A stretch of 64,000 nucleotides of DNA from DASWJZ01 sp963720705 (GTDB lineage: Bacteria; Pseudomonadota; Alphaproteobacteria; Rhizobiales; Afifellaceae): positions 558,001 through 622,000 of the forward strand of contig CAVRGJ010000001.1 of the NCBI GenBank assembly GCA_963720705.1. The letters are read 5' to 3'. Positions 22,381 to 29,969 of the stretch are shown one piece after another. Within the stretch, counting starts at the first letter, position 1. The number at the start of each line of letters is the position of its first letter. The position numbers and the translations under genes were made by a program. The notes under the pieces are model-generated. The model did no database searches. It was given only the letters and a program-made list of their open reading frames with translations, and was not told where the DNA came from.

Positions 22381-23333
22381 TGGACCAGGTCGCGCGCACC
22401 AGCCTATCGCCCTACCGAATCTTCTCCATCGAGGAATGGGCGAAGCTTCGCGCCGACATGCCGATGACGCTGTCGGCGGCAGAGATCGTCGCGCTCCGCT
22501 CGCTCGGCGATCCGGTTTCGCTCGAAGAGGTGGAGCGCGTCTACCTGGCGATCTCACGCCTCCTTTCCTTCTACGTGACGGCGACTGGGGGCGTCTTCGA
22601 GGCGACGCGGCGCTTCCTCGGCACCAACGACGCGAAAGTGCCGTTCATCATGGGGATCGGCGGCTCGGTCGCGGTCGGCAAGTCGACGACGGCGCGCGTG
22701 CTCCGCGAGCTTCTGACGCGCTGGGAGTCTTCGCCGAAGGTCGAGCTCATCACCACCGACGGCTTCCTCTTCCCGAACGCCGTGCTTCAGGCCGAGGGGC
22801 TGATGGAGCGCAAGGGCTTCCCGGAGAGCTACGACGTGGCGGCGCTGCTCGCCTTCCTGACCGCCATCAAGGCTGGGACCTCGCGCGTCTCCGCCCCGGT
22901 CTATTCGCACCTGACCTACGACATCGTGCCGGGCGAGACGACGATCGTCGACCGGCCCGACATCCTGATCCTCGAGGGGCTCAACGTGCTGCAGCCGCGC
23001 GTCCTGCCGAAGGACGGTAAGGCGGTGCCCTTCGTCTCCGATTTCTTCGACTTCTCCATCTATCTCGACGCCGAAGAGGAGGCGCTTCGCGCCTGGTACA
23101 TCGAGCGCTTCATGCGGCTCAAGGAGACGCGCTTCCGCGATCCCGCCTCCTATTTCCACAGCTATGCCAAGCTCAGCGACAAAGAGGCGGAGCGCGTGGC
23201 GGCGGGCCTTTGGGAGCGCATCAATCTCGTGAACCTGCGCGAGAACATCCTGCCGACGCGGCCGCGCGCCGATCTGATCTTGAGAAAAGACGCCGACCAC
23301 GCGGTGAAGGAAGTCGCTCTGAGGAAGCTCTAA
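22380..23333 (+). CDS. coaA: Type I pantothenate kinase
   Basis: A 317-residue CoaA, first committed step of coenzyme A synthesis. P-loop 'GGSVAVGKSTTARVL' (about 97-111), 'TTDGFLFPNAVL', 'PESYDVAALL', and 'YSHLTYDIVP' match the bacterial PanK-I fold. The coaA gene next to hisE is typical for rhizobia. 1-base overlap with hisE; pyrF starts five bases after its stop. Confidence 0.95.
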   Translation: MDQVARTSLSPYRIFSIEEWAKLRADMPMTLSAAEIVALRSLGDPVSLEEVERVYLAISRLLSFYVTATGGVFEATRRFLGTNDAKVPFIMGIGGSVAVGKSTTARVLRELLTRWESSPKVELITTDGFLFPNAVLQAEGLMERKGFPESYDVAALLAFLTAIKAGTSRVSAPVYSHLTYDIVPGETTIVDRPDILILEGLNVLQPRVLPKDGKAVPFVSDFFDFSIYLDAEEEALRAWYIERFMRLKETRFRDPASYFHSYAKLSDKEAERVAAGLWERINLVNLRENILPTRPRADLILRKDADHAVKEVALRKL

Positions 23334-23338
23334 CGACG

Positions 23339-24070
23339 ATGCGCGTCGACCTTCAGCCCCGCGACGCGCGCGACCGGATGATCGTCGCGCTCGACGTTGC
23401 GGATGTCGACGCGGCGCGGCGGCTCATCGGCGCGCTCGATCGACGCGCAAGCTTCTACAAGATCGGCATGCAGCTCGTCTTCGCCGGCGGGCTCAAGCTG
23501 ATCGAGGAGCTCGCACGTGCGGAAAAACGCATCTTTCTCGACATGAAGCTCCTCGACATCGACAACCAGGTGGCGGGCGGCGTCGACAGCATTTCGAAGC
23601 TCGGCGTCACCTTCACCACGATACACGCTTATCCGAAGGCGATGCGTGCGGCGGTTTCCGCCCTTCGGCAGGCTCAAGGCAAGCTGGCGGGCGGACCCGG
23701 GCTCCTCGCGGTCACGGCGCTGACCTCGATGAGCGACGCTGACCTTCAGCGCGCGGGCTACACAGAAGGTTCCGCAACGCTCGTTGCGCGGCGGGCCGGC
23801 GAGGCACGCGAAGCCGGAATGGACGGGATCGTCTGCTCGCCGCTCGAAGCGGAGAGCGTGAGGAAGGTCGTCGGAAATGATCTGGCGATCGTGACGCCGG
23901 GCATCCGCCCGGCCGGCTCAGCCGTTGGCGACCAAAAGCGGGTGATGACGCCAAGCGAGGCGATTGCCGCCGGCGCAGACTACGTCGTGGTCGGCCGGCC
24001 GATCATTGCGGCGGAGGACCCGGCGGCAGCAGCCTGCGCGATCGTGAAGGAGATCGAGAAGGCACTCTAG
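23339..24070 (+). CDS. pyrF: Orotidine 5'-phosphate decarboxylase
   Basis: A 243-residue OMP decarboxylase, last step of UMP synthesis. Catalytic block 'FLDMKLLDIDNQV' provides the Asp-Lys-Asp network, and 'VTPGIRPAG' and 'YVVVGRPII' bind the phosphate. ATG 23339 gives the usual length; GAGGAAG upstream lies inside the end of coaA. Near residue 105 there is a short extra stretch (RQAQGKLAGG) encoded by DNA resembling dispersed repeats of other genomes (CCCTTCGGCAGGCTCAAGG), but no second copy occurs in the window. Confidence 0.93.
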   Translation: MRVDLQPRDARDRMIVALDVADVDAARRLIGALDRRASFYKIGMQLVFAGGLKLIEELARAEKRIFLDMKLLDIDNQVAGGVDSISKLGVTFTTIHAYPKAMRAAVSALRQAQGKLAGGPGLLAVTALTSMSDADLQRAGYTEGSATLVARRAGEAREAGMDGIVCSPLEAESVRKVVGNDLAIVTPGIRPAGSAVGDQKRVMTPSEAIAAGADYVVVGRPIIAAEDPAAAACAIVKEIEKAL

Positions 24071-24080
24071 GGAGGACGAA

Positions 24081-24389
24081 GTGGCGAAGGGCTATTGGAT
24101 CGTACGCATCGACGTCAGGGACACGGACGTCTACGGACGCTACATCAAGGCGAATGCCGAGCCGCTGGCGCGCTTCGGGGCAAAATTCCTGGTGCGCGGC
24201 GGCAAGCAGGAGGCGGTCGAAGGCAAGGCGCGGGCGCGCAACGTCATCCTTGAGTTCCCGAGCTTCCAAGCGGCGCTCGATTGCTTCAATGATCCGAAAT
24301 ACCAGGCGGCGAAAGCGATCCGCGACCCGGTGACGGAGGGCGAGATCCTGGTTGTAGAAGGTTATGACGGCCCGCAGCCGGGCGGCTAG
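24081..24389 (+). CDS. DUF1330 domain protein
   Basis: A 102-residue member of the DUF1330 family, small dimeric alpha/beta barrel proteins related to ABM/EthD folds. Characteristic are 'KGYWIVRIDVRD', 'YGRYIKANAEPLARFGAKFL', 'NVILEFPSF' and 'AALDCFNDPKYQAAKAIR'. Starts with GTG 24081 directly after GGAGG. Function unknown. It is ten bases downstream of pyrF and two bases before moeB-like gene, so part of the same transcript. Confidence 0.85.
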   Translation: MAKGYWIVRIDVRDTDVYGRYIKANAEPLARFGAKFLVRGGKQEAVEGKARARNVILEFPSFQAALDCFNDPKYQAAKAIRDPVTEGEILVVEGYDGPQPGG

Positions 24390-24391
24390 CG

Positions 24392-25138
24392 ATGAACGAC
24401 GCGCCGCTATCGCCTGAGGAGCTGCAGCGCTACGCCCGGCACATCGTTCTCGGCGAGGTGGGCGGCCCCGGCCAGCAGAAATTCAAGGCCGCGCGCGTGC
24501 TCGTCATCGGCGCAGGCGGGCTCGGCGCGCCGGTCGCCCTCTATCTCGCCGCGGCGGGTATCGGCACGCTCGGCATCGTCGACGACGACGTCGTCAGCCT
24601 CTCCAATCTGCAGCGGCAGATCATCCACACGAGCGAGCGCATCGGCGTGGCCAAAGTTGAGAGTGCGAAGACGACGCTTGCCGGAATCAATCCGCATGTG
24701 GCCGTCGTCACGCACCAGACGCGGCTCAACGCCGAGAACGCGAAGGACATCGTCTCCGGCTACGACATCGTCGCCGACGGCTCCGACAATTTTTCCACGC
24801 GCTATCTGACCGCGGACATCTGCGCGACATTGAAAGTTCCGCTTGTCACGGCGGCGGTCGGCCGCTTCGACGGGTCGGTCACGGTGCTGAAGCCTTATGA
24901 GGGCGAGAACCCCGGCTACCGCGACGTCTTCCCGGCGCCGCCGCCGGACGGGCTGCTCCCGACCTGCGCGGAAGCGGGCATCCTCGGCGCGCTCACAGGT
25001 GTGATCGGCTCGATCCAGGCGCTGGAGGTCTTGAAGCTCGTCGCCGGGATCGGCGAGCCGCTGGTCGGCCGGCTGCTCCTCTATGACGGCCTAGCGCAGC
25101 GTTTCGACGAGATTCGCTACCGGCGGCGGAAGGCATGA
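24392..25138 (+). CDS. moeB: HesA/MoeB/ThiF-family adenylyltransferase
   Basis: A 248-residue E1-like enzyme that adenylates the C-terminal glycine of a ubiquitin-like sulfur carrier (MoaD or ThiS). Nucleotide loop 'VLVIGAGGLGAPVALYLAAA', 'DDVVSLSNLQRQIIH' with the catalytic arginine, 'ADGSDNFSTRYL', and the active-site region 'LLPTCAEAGILG' are seen. The paired CxxC zinc motifs of E. coli MoeB are absent, as in several alphaproteobacterial versions, and no rhodanese domain follows. MoeB or ThiF role cannot be separated by sequence alone; no mo or thi gene is nearby. Confidence 0.85.
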   Translation: MNDAPLSPEELQRYARHIVLGEVGGPGQQKFKAARVLVIGAGGLGAPVALYLAAAGIGTLGIVDDDVVSLSNLQRQIIHTSERIGVAKVESAKTTLAGINPHVAVVTHQTRLNAENAKDIVSGYDIVADGSDNFSTRYLTADICATLKVPLVTAAVGRFDGSVTVLKPYEGENPGYRDVFPAPPPDGLLPTCAEAGILGALTGVIGSIQALEVLKLVAGIGEPLVGRLLLYDGLAQRFDEIRYRRRKA

Positions 25139-25196
25139 CTTTTTAGTCGTATTTCGTTCACATACAATCGGCGCTTGTTGACCGATGCCGCTTTGC

Positions 25197-25292
25197 CTAG
25201 CTCTGAGGCTCGCGCCGCAGGAACGCGCCGTAGATGCGCGCGTCGATCGCGCCGACGGAGAAATCGCGGTCGATCGCGACGCGGGCCTTCAT
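25197..25292 (-). pseudogene. 5' remnant of a probable GH51 alpha-L-arabinofuranosidase gene
   Basis: A 31-codon frame starting 23 bases after the dehydrogenase stop, same strand. Its first 25 residues, MKARVAIDRDFSVGAIDARI followed by YGAFL, match the very conserved N-terminus of GH51 arabinofuranosidases (IDxxFxxxxIDxRxYGxF). It then reads RREPQS and stops, where relatives continue EHxGRAVY for about 500 residues. Nothing GH51-like is found in the 60 bases beyond. Most likely a deletion scar. Chance similarity is possible with so short a fragment. Confidence 0.5.
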
Positions 25293-25315
25293 CGGTCGCT
25301 GCGACGCGGGCGACC

Positions 25316-26314
25316 TCAAGCGAAGCTCGGGAGCACGCGGTCGGGCGGCTTGTGGCCGTCCATCCAGCTCCTGATGTTGACGATCACCGTCTCGCCCATG
25401 TCGACGCGGCCTTCGAGCGTTGCGGAGCTCATATGGGGCAAGAGCACGACCTTTCCCGTCTTGGCGAGCTTGATCAGCCGCGGATCGACCGCCGGCTCAT
25501 GCTCGAAGACATCGAGCCCGGCGCCGGCAAGCGCGCCGTCCTCCAACGCCGTGATCAGCGCTGCTTCGTCGATGATCGTGCCGCGCGCCGTGTTCACGAG
25601 GACGGCGCCGGGCCGCATCAGCTTCAGCCGGCGCGCGGAGAGAAGATGAAAGGTCGCGGGCGTCGCCGGGCAGTTGACGGAAAGGATGTCGACGCGGGCG
25701 AGCATCTGGTCGAGGCTGTCCCAATAAGTCGCCTCAAGCTCCTCCTCGACGCGTGCCTCTACCGGACGGCGGTTGTGGTAGTGGATCGAAAGTCCAAAGG
25801 GGCGAGCGCGCCGCGCCACCGCCGTCCCGATCCGCCCCATGCCGAGGATGCCGAGCCTCCTGCCGCCGATCCTTTTGCCGAGCATCCAGGTCGGCGACCA
25901 GCCGTGCCATTTCCGCCCTTCGCGCAGCACCGCCGCTCCCTCCGCGAGCCGCCGCGGCACCGAAAGGATCAGCGCCATCGCCATGTCGGCAGTGTCCTCG
26001 GTCAAGACGCCCGGCGTATTGGTCACGAAGATGCCGCGCTTCACCGCTGCGTCCACGTCGATATTGTCGACGCCGTTGCCGAAATTGGCGATGAGCTTCA
26101 GCTTGTCGCCGGCCTGCGCGATCATCTCCGCGTCGATCCGGTCGGTGACGGTCGGAACGATGACATCCGCCGTCTTCATCGCCTCGACCAGCTCCGCCTG
26201 CGTCATCGGCCGGTCGTCGATGTTGAGCTCGGTCAGGAAAAGCTCGCGCATGCGCGTCTCGACCGGCTCGGGCAGGCGCCGCGTCACGACCACCAAGGGC
26301 TTGGCTTTCGACAT
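25316..26314 (-). CDS. D-2-hydroxyacid dehydrogenase (D-glycerate/glyoxylate reductase type)
   Basis: A 332-residue NAD(P)-dependent dehydrogenase. Rossmann loop 'GILGMGRIGTAVARRARPFG' (about 153-172), catalytic arginine in 'VNTARGTIID', the glutamate in 'GLDVFEHEP' and histidine in 'LLPHMSSATLEGR' are all present. 'NFGNGVDNIDVDAAVKRGI' fits the substrate loop of glyoxylate/hydroxypyruvate reductases. It probably interconverts D-glycerate and hydroxypyruvate, or glycolate and glyoxylate. ATG 26314 was preferred; an upstream frame extension lacks family similarity. Divergent from the SH3 gene. Confidence 0.88.
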   Translation of the reverse strand: MSKAKPLVVVTRRLPEPVETRMRELFLTELNIDDRPMTQAELVEAMKTADVIVPTVTDRIDAEMIAQAGDKLKLIANFGNGVDNIDVDAAVKRGIFVTNTPGVLTEDTADMAMALILSVPRRLAEGAAVLREGRKWHGWSPTWMLGKRIGGRRLGILGMGRIGTAVARRARPFGLSIHYHNRRPVEARVEEELEATYWDSLDQMLARVDILSVNCPATPATFHLLSARRLKLMRPGAVLVNTARGTIIDEAALITALEDGALAGAGLDVFEHEPAVDPRLIKLAKTGKVVLLPHMSSATLEGRVDMGETVIVNIRSWMDGHKPPDRVLPSFA

Positions 26315-26424
26315 TGTGAGGACACCCTCGCTTGCCCGCTTAAGGCCGCTTTTCGACGCGATACACGCTCTTAACAAAAGGTCGGCTAAACGCAATAAAC
26401 CGCGATTCTCGGAGGAGCCCCATT

Positions 26425-26997
26425 TTGCTCGTCCCACCTGCCGCAGCGACAAGAACCACCCGCCGACCCCTTTTCGCCCTCGCCGCCCTCGCCGTCTTCG
26501 CAGCGCTTGCGACGTTGCTACCGACGGGGCTCGCAGCGGCCCAGGACCCGGTGCGTGGGACCGGACTGCCGCTGCCGCGCTTCGTCAGCCTGAAGTCGAA
26601 CGACGTCAATGTCCGCCGCGGGCCGGGCCAGGAATACGATATCGCCTTCACCTTCGTGAAGGAGGGCCTGCCGGTCGAGATAACGCAGGAATTCGACAAC
26701 TGGCGCAAAATCCGCGACTCGGAAGGCGCCGAGGGCTGGGTGTTCCACAGCCTCTTGTCCGGCAAGCGCACGGCGCTCGTTGCGCCGTGGGAAACGAGCG
26801 GCGACAGTGGGCCCTATGCCGTCCGCGCCGAGCCGGACACGAAAGGCGCGGTCGTCGCCTATCTCACGCCGAGGGTGATTGCCGAGGTCGAGGAATGCCA
26901 CGCCAGCTGGTGCCTGGTCTCAGGCAGCGGCTATCACGGATGGATCGAGCAGGAGCGGCTCTGGGGTGTCTATCCGAACGAGGAATTCAGCGAATAG
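26425..26997 (+). CDS. Secreted protein with bacterial SH3 domains
   Basis: A 190-residue exported protein. Signal peptide about 1-40 ('ALATLLPTGLAAAQ' before the cleavage site), then an SH3-like repeat ('LKSNDVNVRRGPGQEYDIAF ... VEITQEFDNWRKIRDSEGAE') and a second, more divergent one ('YAVRAEPDTKGAVVAYLTPR ... CLVSGSGYHGWIEQERLWGV'). Starts with TTG 26425 after GGAGGAG. SH3b domains usually bind peptidoglycan or mediate protein contacts in the periplasm. Conserved in rhizobia beside this dehydrogenase, without a known function. Two cysteines (in 'EECHASWCLV') may form a disulfide. Confidence 0.85.
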   Translation: MLVPPAAATRTTRRPLFALAALAVFAALATLLPTGLAAAQDPVRGTGLPLPRFVSLKSNDVNVRRGPGQEYDIAFTFVKEGLPVEITQEFDNWRKIRDSEGAEGWVFHSLLSGKRTALVAPWETSGDSGPYAVRAEPDTKGAVVAYLTPRVIAEVEECHASWCLVSGSGYHGWIEQERLWGVYPNEEFSE

Positions 26998-27286
26998 CTA
27001 GCGCGGCGGCCGCGACCATGAGCGGCCAAAGTTGCCGTCAAGCCGGGCTTACGCTCGTATCCGTTCCGCGCCGCGCAAGTTGCAAGCCCAGCCGACGGAT
27101 TGCCGGCGGTTCTATGGCGATCGCTTTGAGTAAGCGTGCAAATACGTGCGGGCCCCAGACGGCAGATATGCTAACATCGGGTTATCGGCACGAGCGTGGA
27201 TGACGTCGTTTGAGCTGAGCTGACGGCTCGTCACGGCATAGCTACGCGTCGGTCAATCTATCTCCGGTGAAGCCAGGGAGGGCCCT

Positions 27287-27919
27287 ATGATTCCTTGGGA
27301 AATTCAGGCGCGCGAGTTCGTCAACTGCAATTGCGGTTATGCCTGCCCTTGCCAGTTCAACGACCTTCCAACGCACGGACACTGCGAGGCGGCGGGTGCC
27401 ATCGCTATCGACAAGGGCCATTTCGGCGATATCTCGCTCGACGGCACCAAGATCGCTTTTGTGTTCTGGTGGCCGGGCGCCGTCCATGAAGGCAAGGGGA
27501 AATGCCTCCCGATCGTGGACAAAAGCGCCAGTGAAGATCAGCGCAAAGCCCTGCTGACGGTGATGTCGGGAGGTGAGACCGATCCCTTCGCCACCATGTT
27601 CAACGTCTTCGCGTCGACCGTGGAGACCGTGTACGACCCGGTCTTCACCAGGATCGACTTCCACGTGGACATCGACGAGCGCAAGGGGCGAATCAAGGCC
27701 GACGGCATTTTCGACACCGTGGGCGAACCGATCCGCAATCCGGTGACCGGCGACCCGCACCGCGTGCGCATCGACCTGCCGCACGGCTTCGAATATTCGA
27801 TTGCGGAAATCGGTAGCGCTTCGTCCGACGTGCGCGGCCCGATACCGCTGACCCTGAAGAAAAGCTACGGGCAGTTCGCGCATCTGCACCTGAACAATCA
27901 CGGTCCGATCCGGAACTGA
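27287..27919 (+). CDS. DUF1326 domain protein (cysteine-rich, possible metal binding)
   Basis: A 210-residue soluble protein. Its N-terminus holds the family cysteine cluster 'VNCNCGYACPCQFN' (C14, C16, C20, C22) and another cysteine in 'HGHCEAAG' (C33). The rest is beta-rich with 'FVFWWPGAVHEGKG', 'FATMFNVFASTVETVYDPVF', 'RHPVTGDPHRV'-like segments. Start fixed by GGGAGGG six bases before ATG. Seventeen bases downstream begins a DUF2182 membrane protein, its frequent partner in many bacteria. The biochemical role is not established; the Cys pattern suggests thiolate metal ligation. Preceded by about 290 bases with no gene. Confidence 0.85.
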   Translation: MIPWEIQAREFVNCNCGYACPCQFNDLPTHGHCEAAGAIAIDKGHFGDISLDGTKIAFVFWWPGAVHEGKGKCLPIVDKSASEDQRKALLTVMSGGETDPFATMFNVFASTVETVYDPVFTRIDFHVDIDERKGRIKADGIFDTVGEPIRNPVTGDPHRVRIDLPHGFEYSIAEIGSASSDVRGPIPLTLKKSYGQFAHLHLNNHGPIRN

Positions 27920-27936
27920 TCGACGGGAGTCATGCG

Positions 27937-28767
27937 ATGGAGACGACGGCGGCCGAAGCTCTGCTTCGGCGCGACCGCGTCATCGTCATTGCCGGCCTCA
28001 TCATCATAGCAGCGCTCGCCTGGTACTACGTCATGACGGGCGCCGGCACCGGAATGAGCGTGCGCGCCATGACACGCTTCGCCATTTCGCCCGGCGCCTT
28101 CGCCGGGGGCATGGCCACGCCGGTCGAATGGACATTCACCTATTGGGCCGTCATGGCGGCGATGTGGTGGGTGATGATGGTTGCCATGATGGTGCCGAGC
28201 GCCGCACCGATGATCCTGCTCTACGCACGCGCCACGCGCCACGCCCAGAAGAGCGGCGGGATGGCGGAAGGCGTCGTGCCGACCGCCGCGTTCGCAGGCG
28301 GCTATCTGATCGCCTGGTTTGGCTTTTCAGTCCTCGCGACCGTCCTGCAATTTGCGCTGGAGCAGCTCGGCCTCGTTCATTCGATGATGATGTGGTCGCT
28401 TGACCCCTGGCTCTCCGCAGGCGTTCTGCTCGCCGCCGGGATCTACCAGATCACACCTTACAAGCAGGCCTGCCTGAAACATTGCCGATCTCCGGCGCAT
28501 TTCCTTTCCACGCGTTGGCGGCCGGGCCAAATCGGCGCGATGCGCATGGGGCTCGAGCACGGCGCATTCTGCATCGGTTGCTGCTGGGCGCTGATGGCGC
28601 TGCTCTTCGTCGGCGGCATCATGAACCTCTTATGGATCGCGGGCCTTGCGATCTTCGTGCTCGTCGAGAAGATCGTGCCGCGAGGCGAATGGGTCGCGCG
28701 CGCGGCCGGCCTCGCCTGCATCGCCGCCGCAATATGGATATGTCTCCGGGCGGCCGAAGTTGCCTGA
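27937..28767 (+). CDS. DUF2182 predicted metal-binding membrane protein
   Basis: A 276-residue polytopic membrane protein with about six to seven helices. Distinct clusters: methionine-rich helix 'VMAAMWWVMMVAMMVPSAAP' (72-91), 'YKQACLKHCRSP' (C179, H182, C183) and 'LEHGAFCIGCCWALM' (H208, C212, C215, C216). These ligands within and beside membrane helices look suited to soft metal ions such as copper. It follows DUF1326 by 17 bases with a ribosome site GGAG. Transport or chaperone activity is inference only. Ends 37 bases before the convergent irr gene. Confidence 0.85.
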   Translation: METTAAEALLRRDRVIVIAGLIIIAALAWYYVMTGAGTGMSVRAMTRFAISPGAFAGGMATPVEWTFTYWAVMAAMWWVMMVAMMVPSAAPMILLYARATRHAQKSGGMAEGVVPTAAFAGGYLIAWFGFSVLATVLQFALEQLGLVHSMMMWSLDPWLSAGVLLAAGIYQITPYKQACLKHCRSPAHFLSTRWRPGQIGAMRMGLEHGAFCIGCCWALMALLFVGGIMNLLWIAGLAIFVLVEKIVPRGEWVARAAGLACIAAAIWICLRAAEVA

Positions 28768-28804
28768 CGAGAGGCACCGCTGTCCGGGCTGAAATCCCGC
28801 GAAG

Positions 28805-29260
28805 CTAGTCTAGCTTGCGACGGACGCGCACCACCACTTCGACGGCGGTGATCTCCATGCCGTCAGGCGGCGACGGCAGCTCGGCGATGTCGACGTAATC
28901 CGCCATGTCGATCAGCCGCCCCTCACCTTCGACGAAGAAATGATGATGGTCACTGACGTTGGTGTCGAAATAGGTGCGACTGCCATCGATCGCCACTTCG
29001 CGCAGGAGCCCTGCTTCGGTGAACTGGTGGAGGGCGTTGTAGACGGTGGCGAGCGACACGCGGACGCCGGCAAGCTCCGCCTCCGCGTGGAGGTCCTCGG
29101 CCGAGATGTGGCGATGCCCCTTGGCGAAGAGAATGCGCCCAAGGTCGACTCGCTGGCGCGTCGGCCGGAGCCCCGCACGGCGAAGCTCCGTCGCCATGCG
29201 ATCCTGGTCGCTGAAACCGCGCATTGCCGCGCCCGCCGATGTCGGTCCGAATTGTTGCAT
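28805..29260 (-). CDS. irr: Iron response regulator Irr (Fur family)
   Basis: A 151-residue Fur-family regulator of the Irr branch, which senses haem and controls iron and haem genes. Winged-helix 'GLRPTRQRVDLGRILF' and 'VSLATVYNALHQFTEAGLL', followed by the dimer domain with 'DTNVSDHHHFFVEGEG' (H105-H107), the haem-binding histidine motif of Irr. There is no cysteine at all, so the N-terminal Cys-Pro haem motif of the Bradyrhizobium type is absent. Divergent from fabA across 141 bases; irr-fabA adjacency is typical in Hyphomicrobiales. Confidence 0.9.
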   Translation of the reverse strand: MQQFGPTSAGAAMRGFSDQDRMATELRRAGLRPTRQRVDLGRILFAKGHRHISAEDLHAEAELAGVRVSLATVYNALHQFTEAGLLREVAIDGSRTYFDTNVSDHHHFFVEGEGRLIDMADYVDIAELPSPPDGMEITAVEVVVRVRRKLD

Positions 29261-29401
29261 TTCTTTGCCATCTTATATGGAATTGGCGCAATCGACACAA
29301 GCCGAGCGGGTCGCGCTCGGGCGTTTCGCGAGACAGCAGCCTGTGTTAGGTACTGTAACGAACCGTAATCCGACGTGAGCCGAGGAGGCCCCTGAGAAGG
29401 C

Positions 29402-29908
29402 ATGACAGAGCGTCAGACGCGTTTTGAATATGAGGAGCTTCTCGCCTGCGGTCGAGGCGAGCTCTTCGGCGAGGGCAACGCGCAGCTGCCGCTGCCGCCC
29501 ATGCTGATGTTCGATCGCATCTCGGAGATTTCCGAAACCGGCGGCGACGAGGGAAAGGGCCTCATCCGTGCGCAGTTGGCGGTCAGGCCCGACCTCTGGT
29601 TCTTCTCCTGCCACTTCAAGGGCGACCCGGTGATGCCAGGATGTCTCGGTCTCGACGCGCTCTGGCAGTTGCTCGGCTTCTTTCTCGGATGGCTCGGCGG
29701 ACAGGGTCGCGGCCGCGCGCTCTCGGTCGGTGCGGTCAAGTTCTCCGGCATGGTGCTGCCGCACATCAAGCTGGTCGAATACGGCGTCGACTTGAAGCGG
29801 GTCGTTCGCGCCAAACTGACGCTCGGCATCGGCAACGGCTGGCTGAAGGCGGACGGCGAGACCATCTATGAGGCGGCGGACCTGAGGGTCGGGCTGTTCA
29901 AGACCTGA
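29402..29908 (+). CDS. fabA: 3-hydroxydecanoyl-ACP dehydratase/isomerase
   Basis: A 168-residue hot-dog-fold enzyme that creates the cis double bond for unsaturated fatty acids. Catalytic H71 in 'FFSCHFKGDPVMPGCLGLDA' and D85 in the same helix are in place. First gene of fabA-fabB-fabI. The 141 bases before it should hold its promoter and the irr promoter. Confidence 0.95.
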   Translation: MTERQTRFEYEELLACGRGELFGEGNAQLPLPPMLMFDRISEISETGGDEGKGLIRAQLAVRPDLWFFSCHFKGDPVMPGCLGLDALWQLLGFFLGWLGGQGRGRALSVGAVKFSGMVLPHIKLVEYGVDLKRVVRAKLTLGIGNGWLKADGETIYEAADLRVGLFKT

Positions 29909-29969
29909 TCCTCGGCTGCGAGGAGCGGCCGTCATGCGTCCTGCGGCCGATGACAAGAAGGAGATCGCC

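Noticed and set aside
26998..27286. Gene in the interval before the DUF1326 gene
   Set aside because: Frames are short and overlap stops; only inverted GAGCTGAGCTGACGGCTCG-like dyads are visible and no promoter could be set with confidence.
29261..29401. Irr/ICE-type operator between irr and fabA
   Set aside because: No sequence close to TTTAGAA-N3-TTCTAAA could be found; control of fabA by Irr is not supported here.
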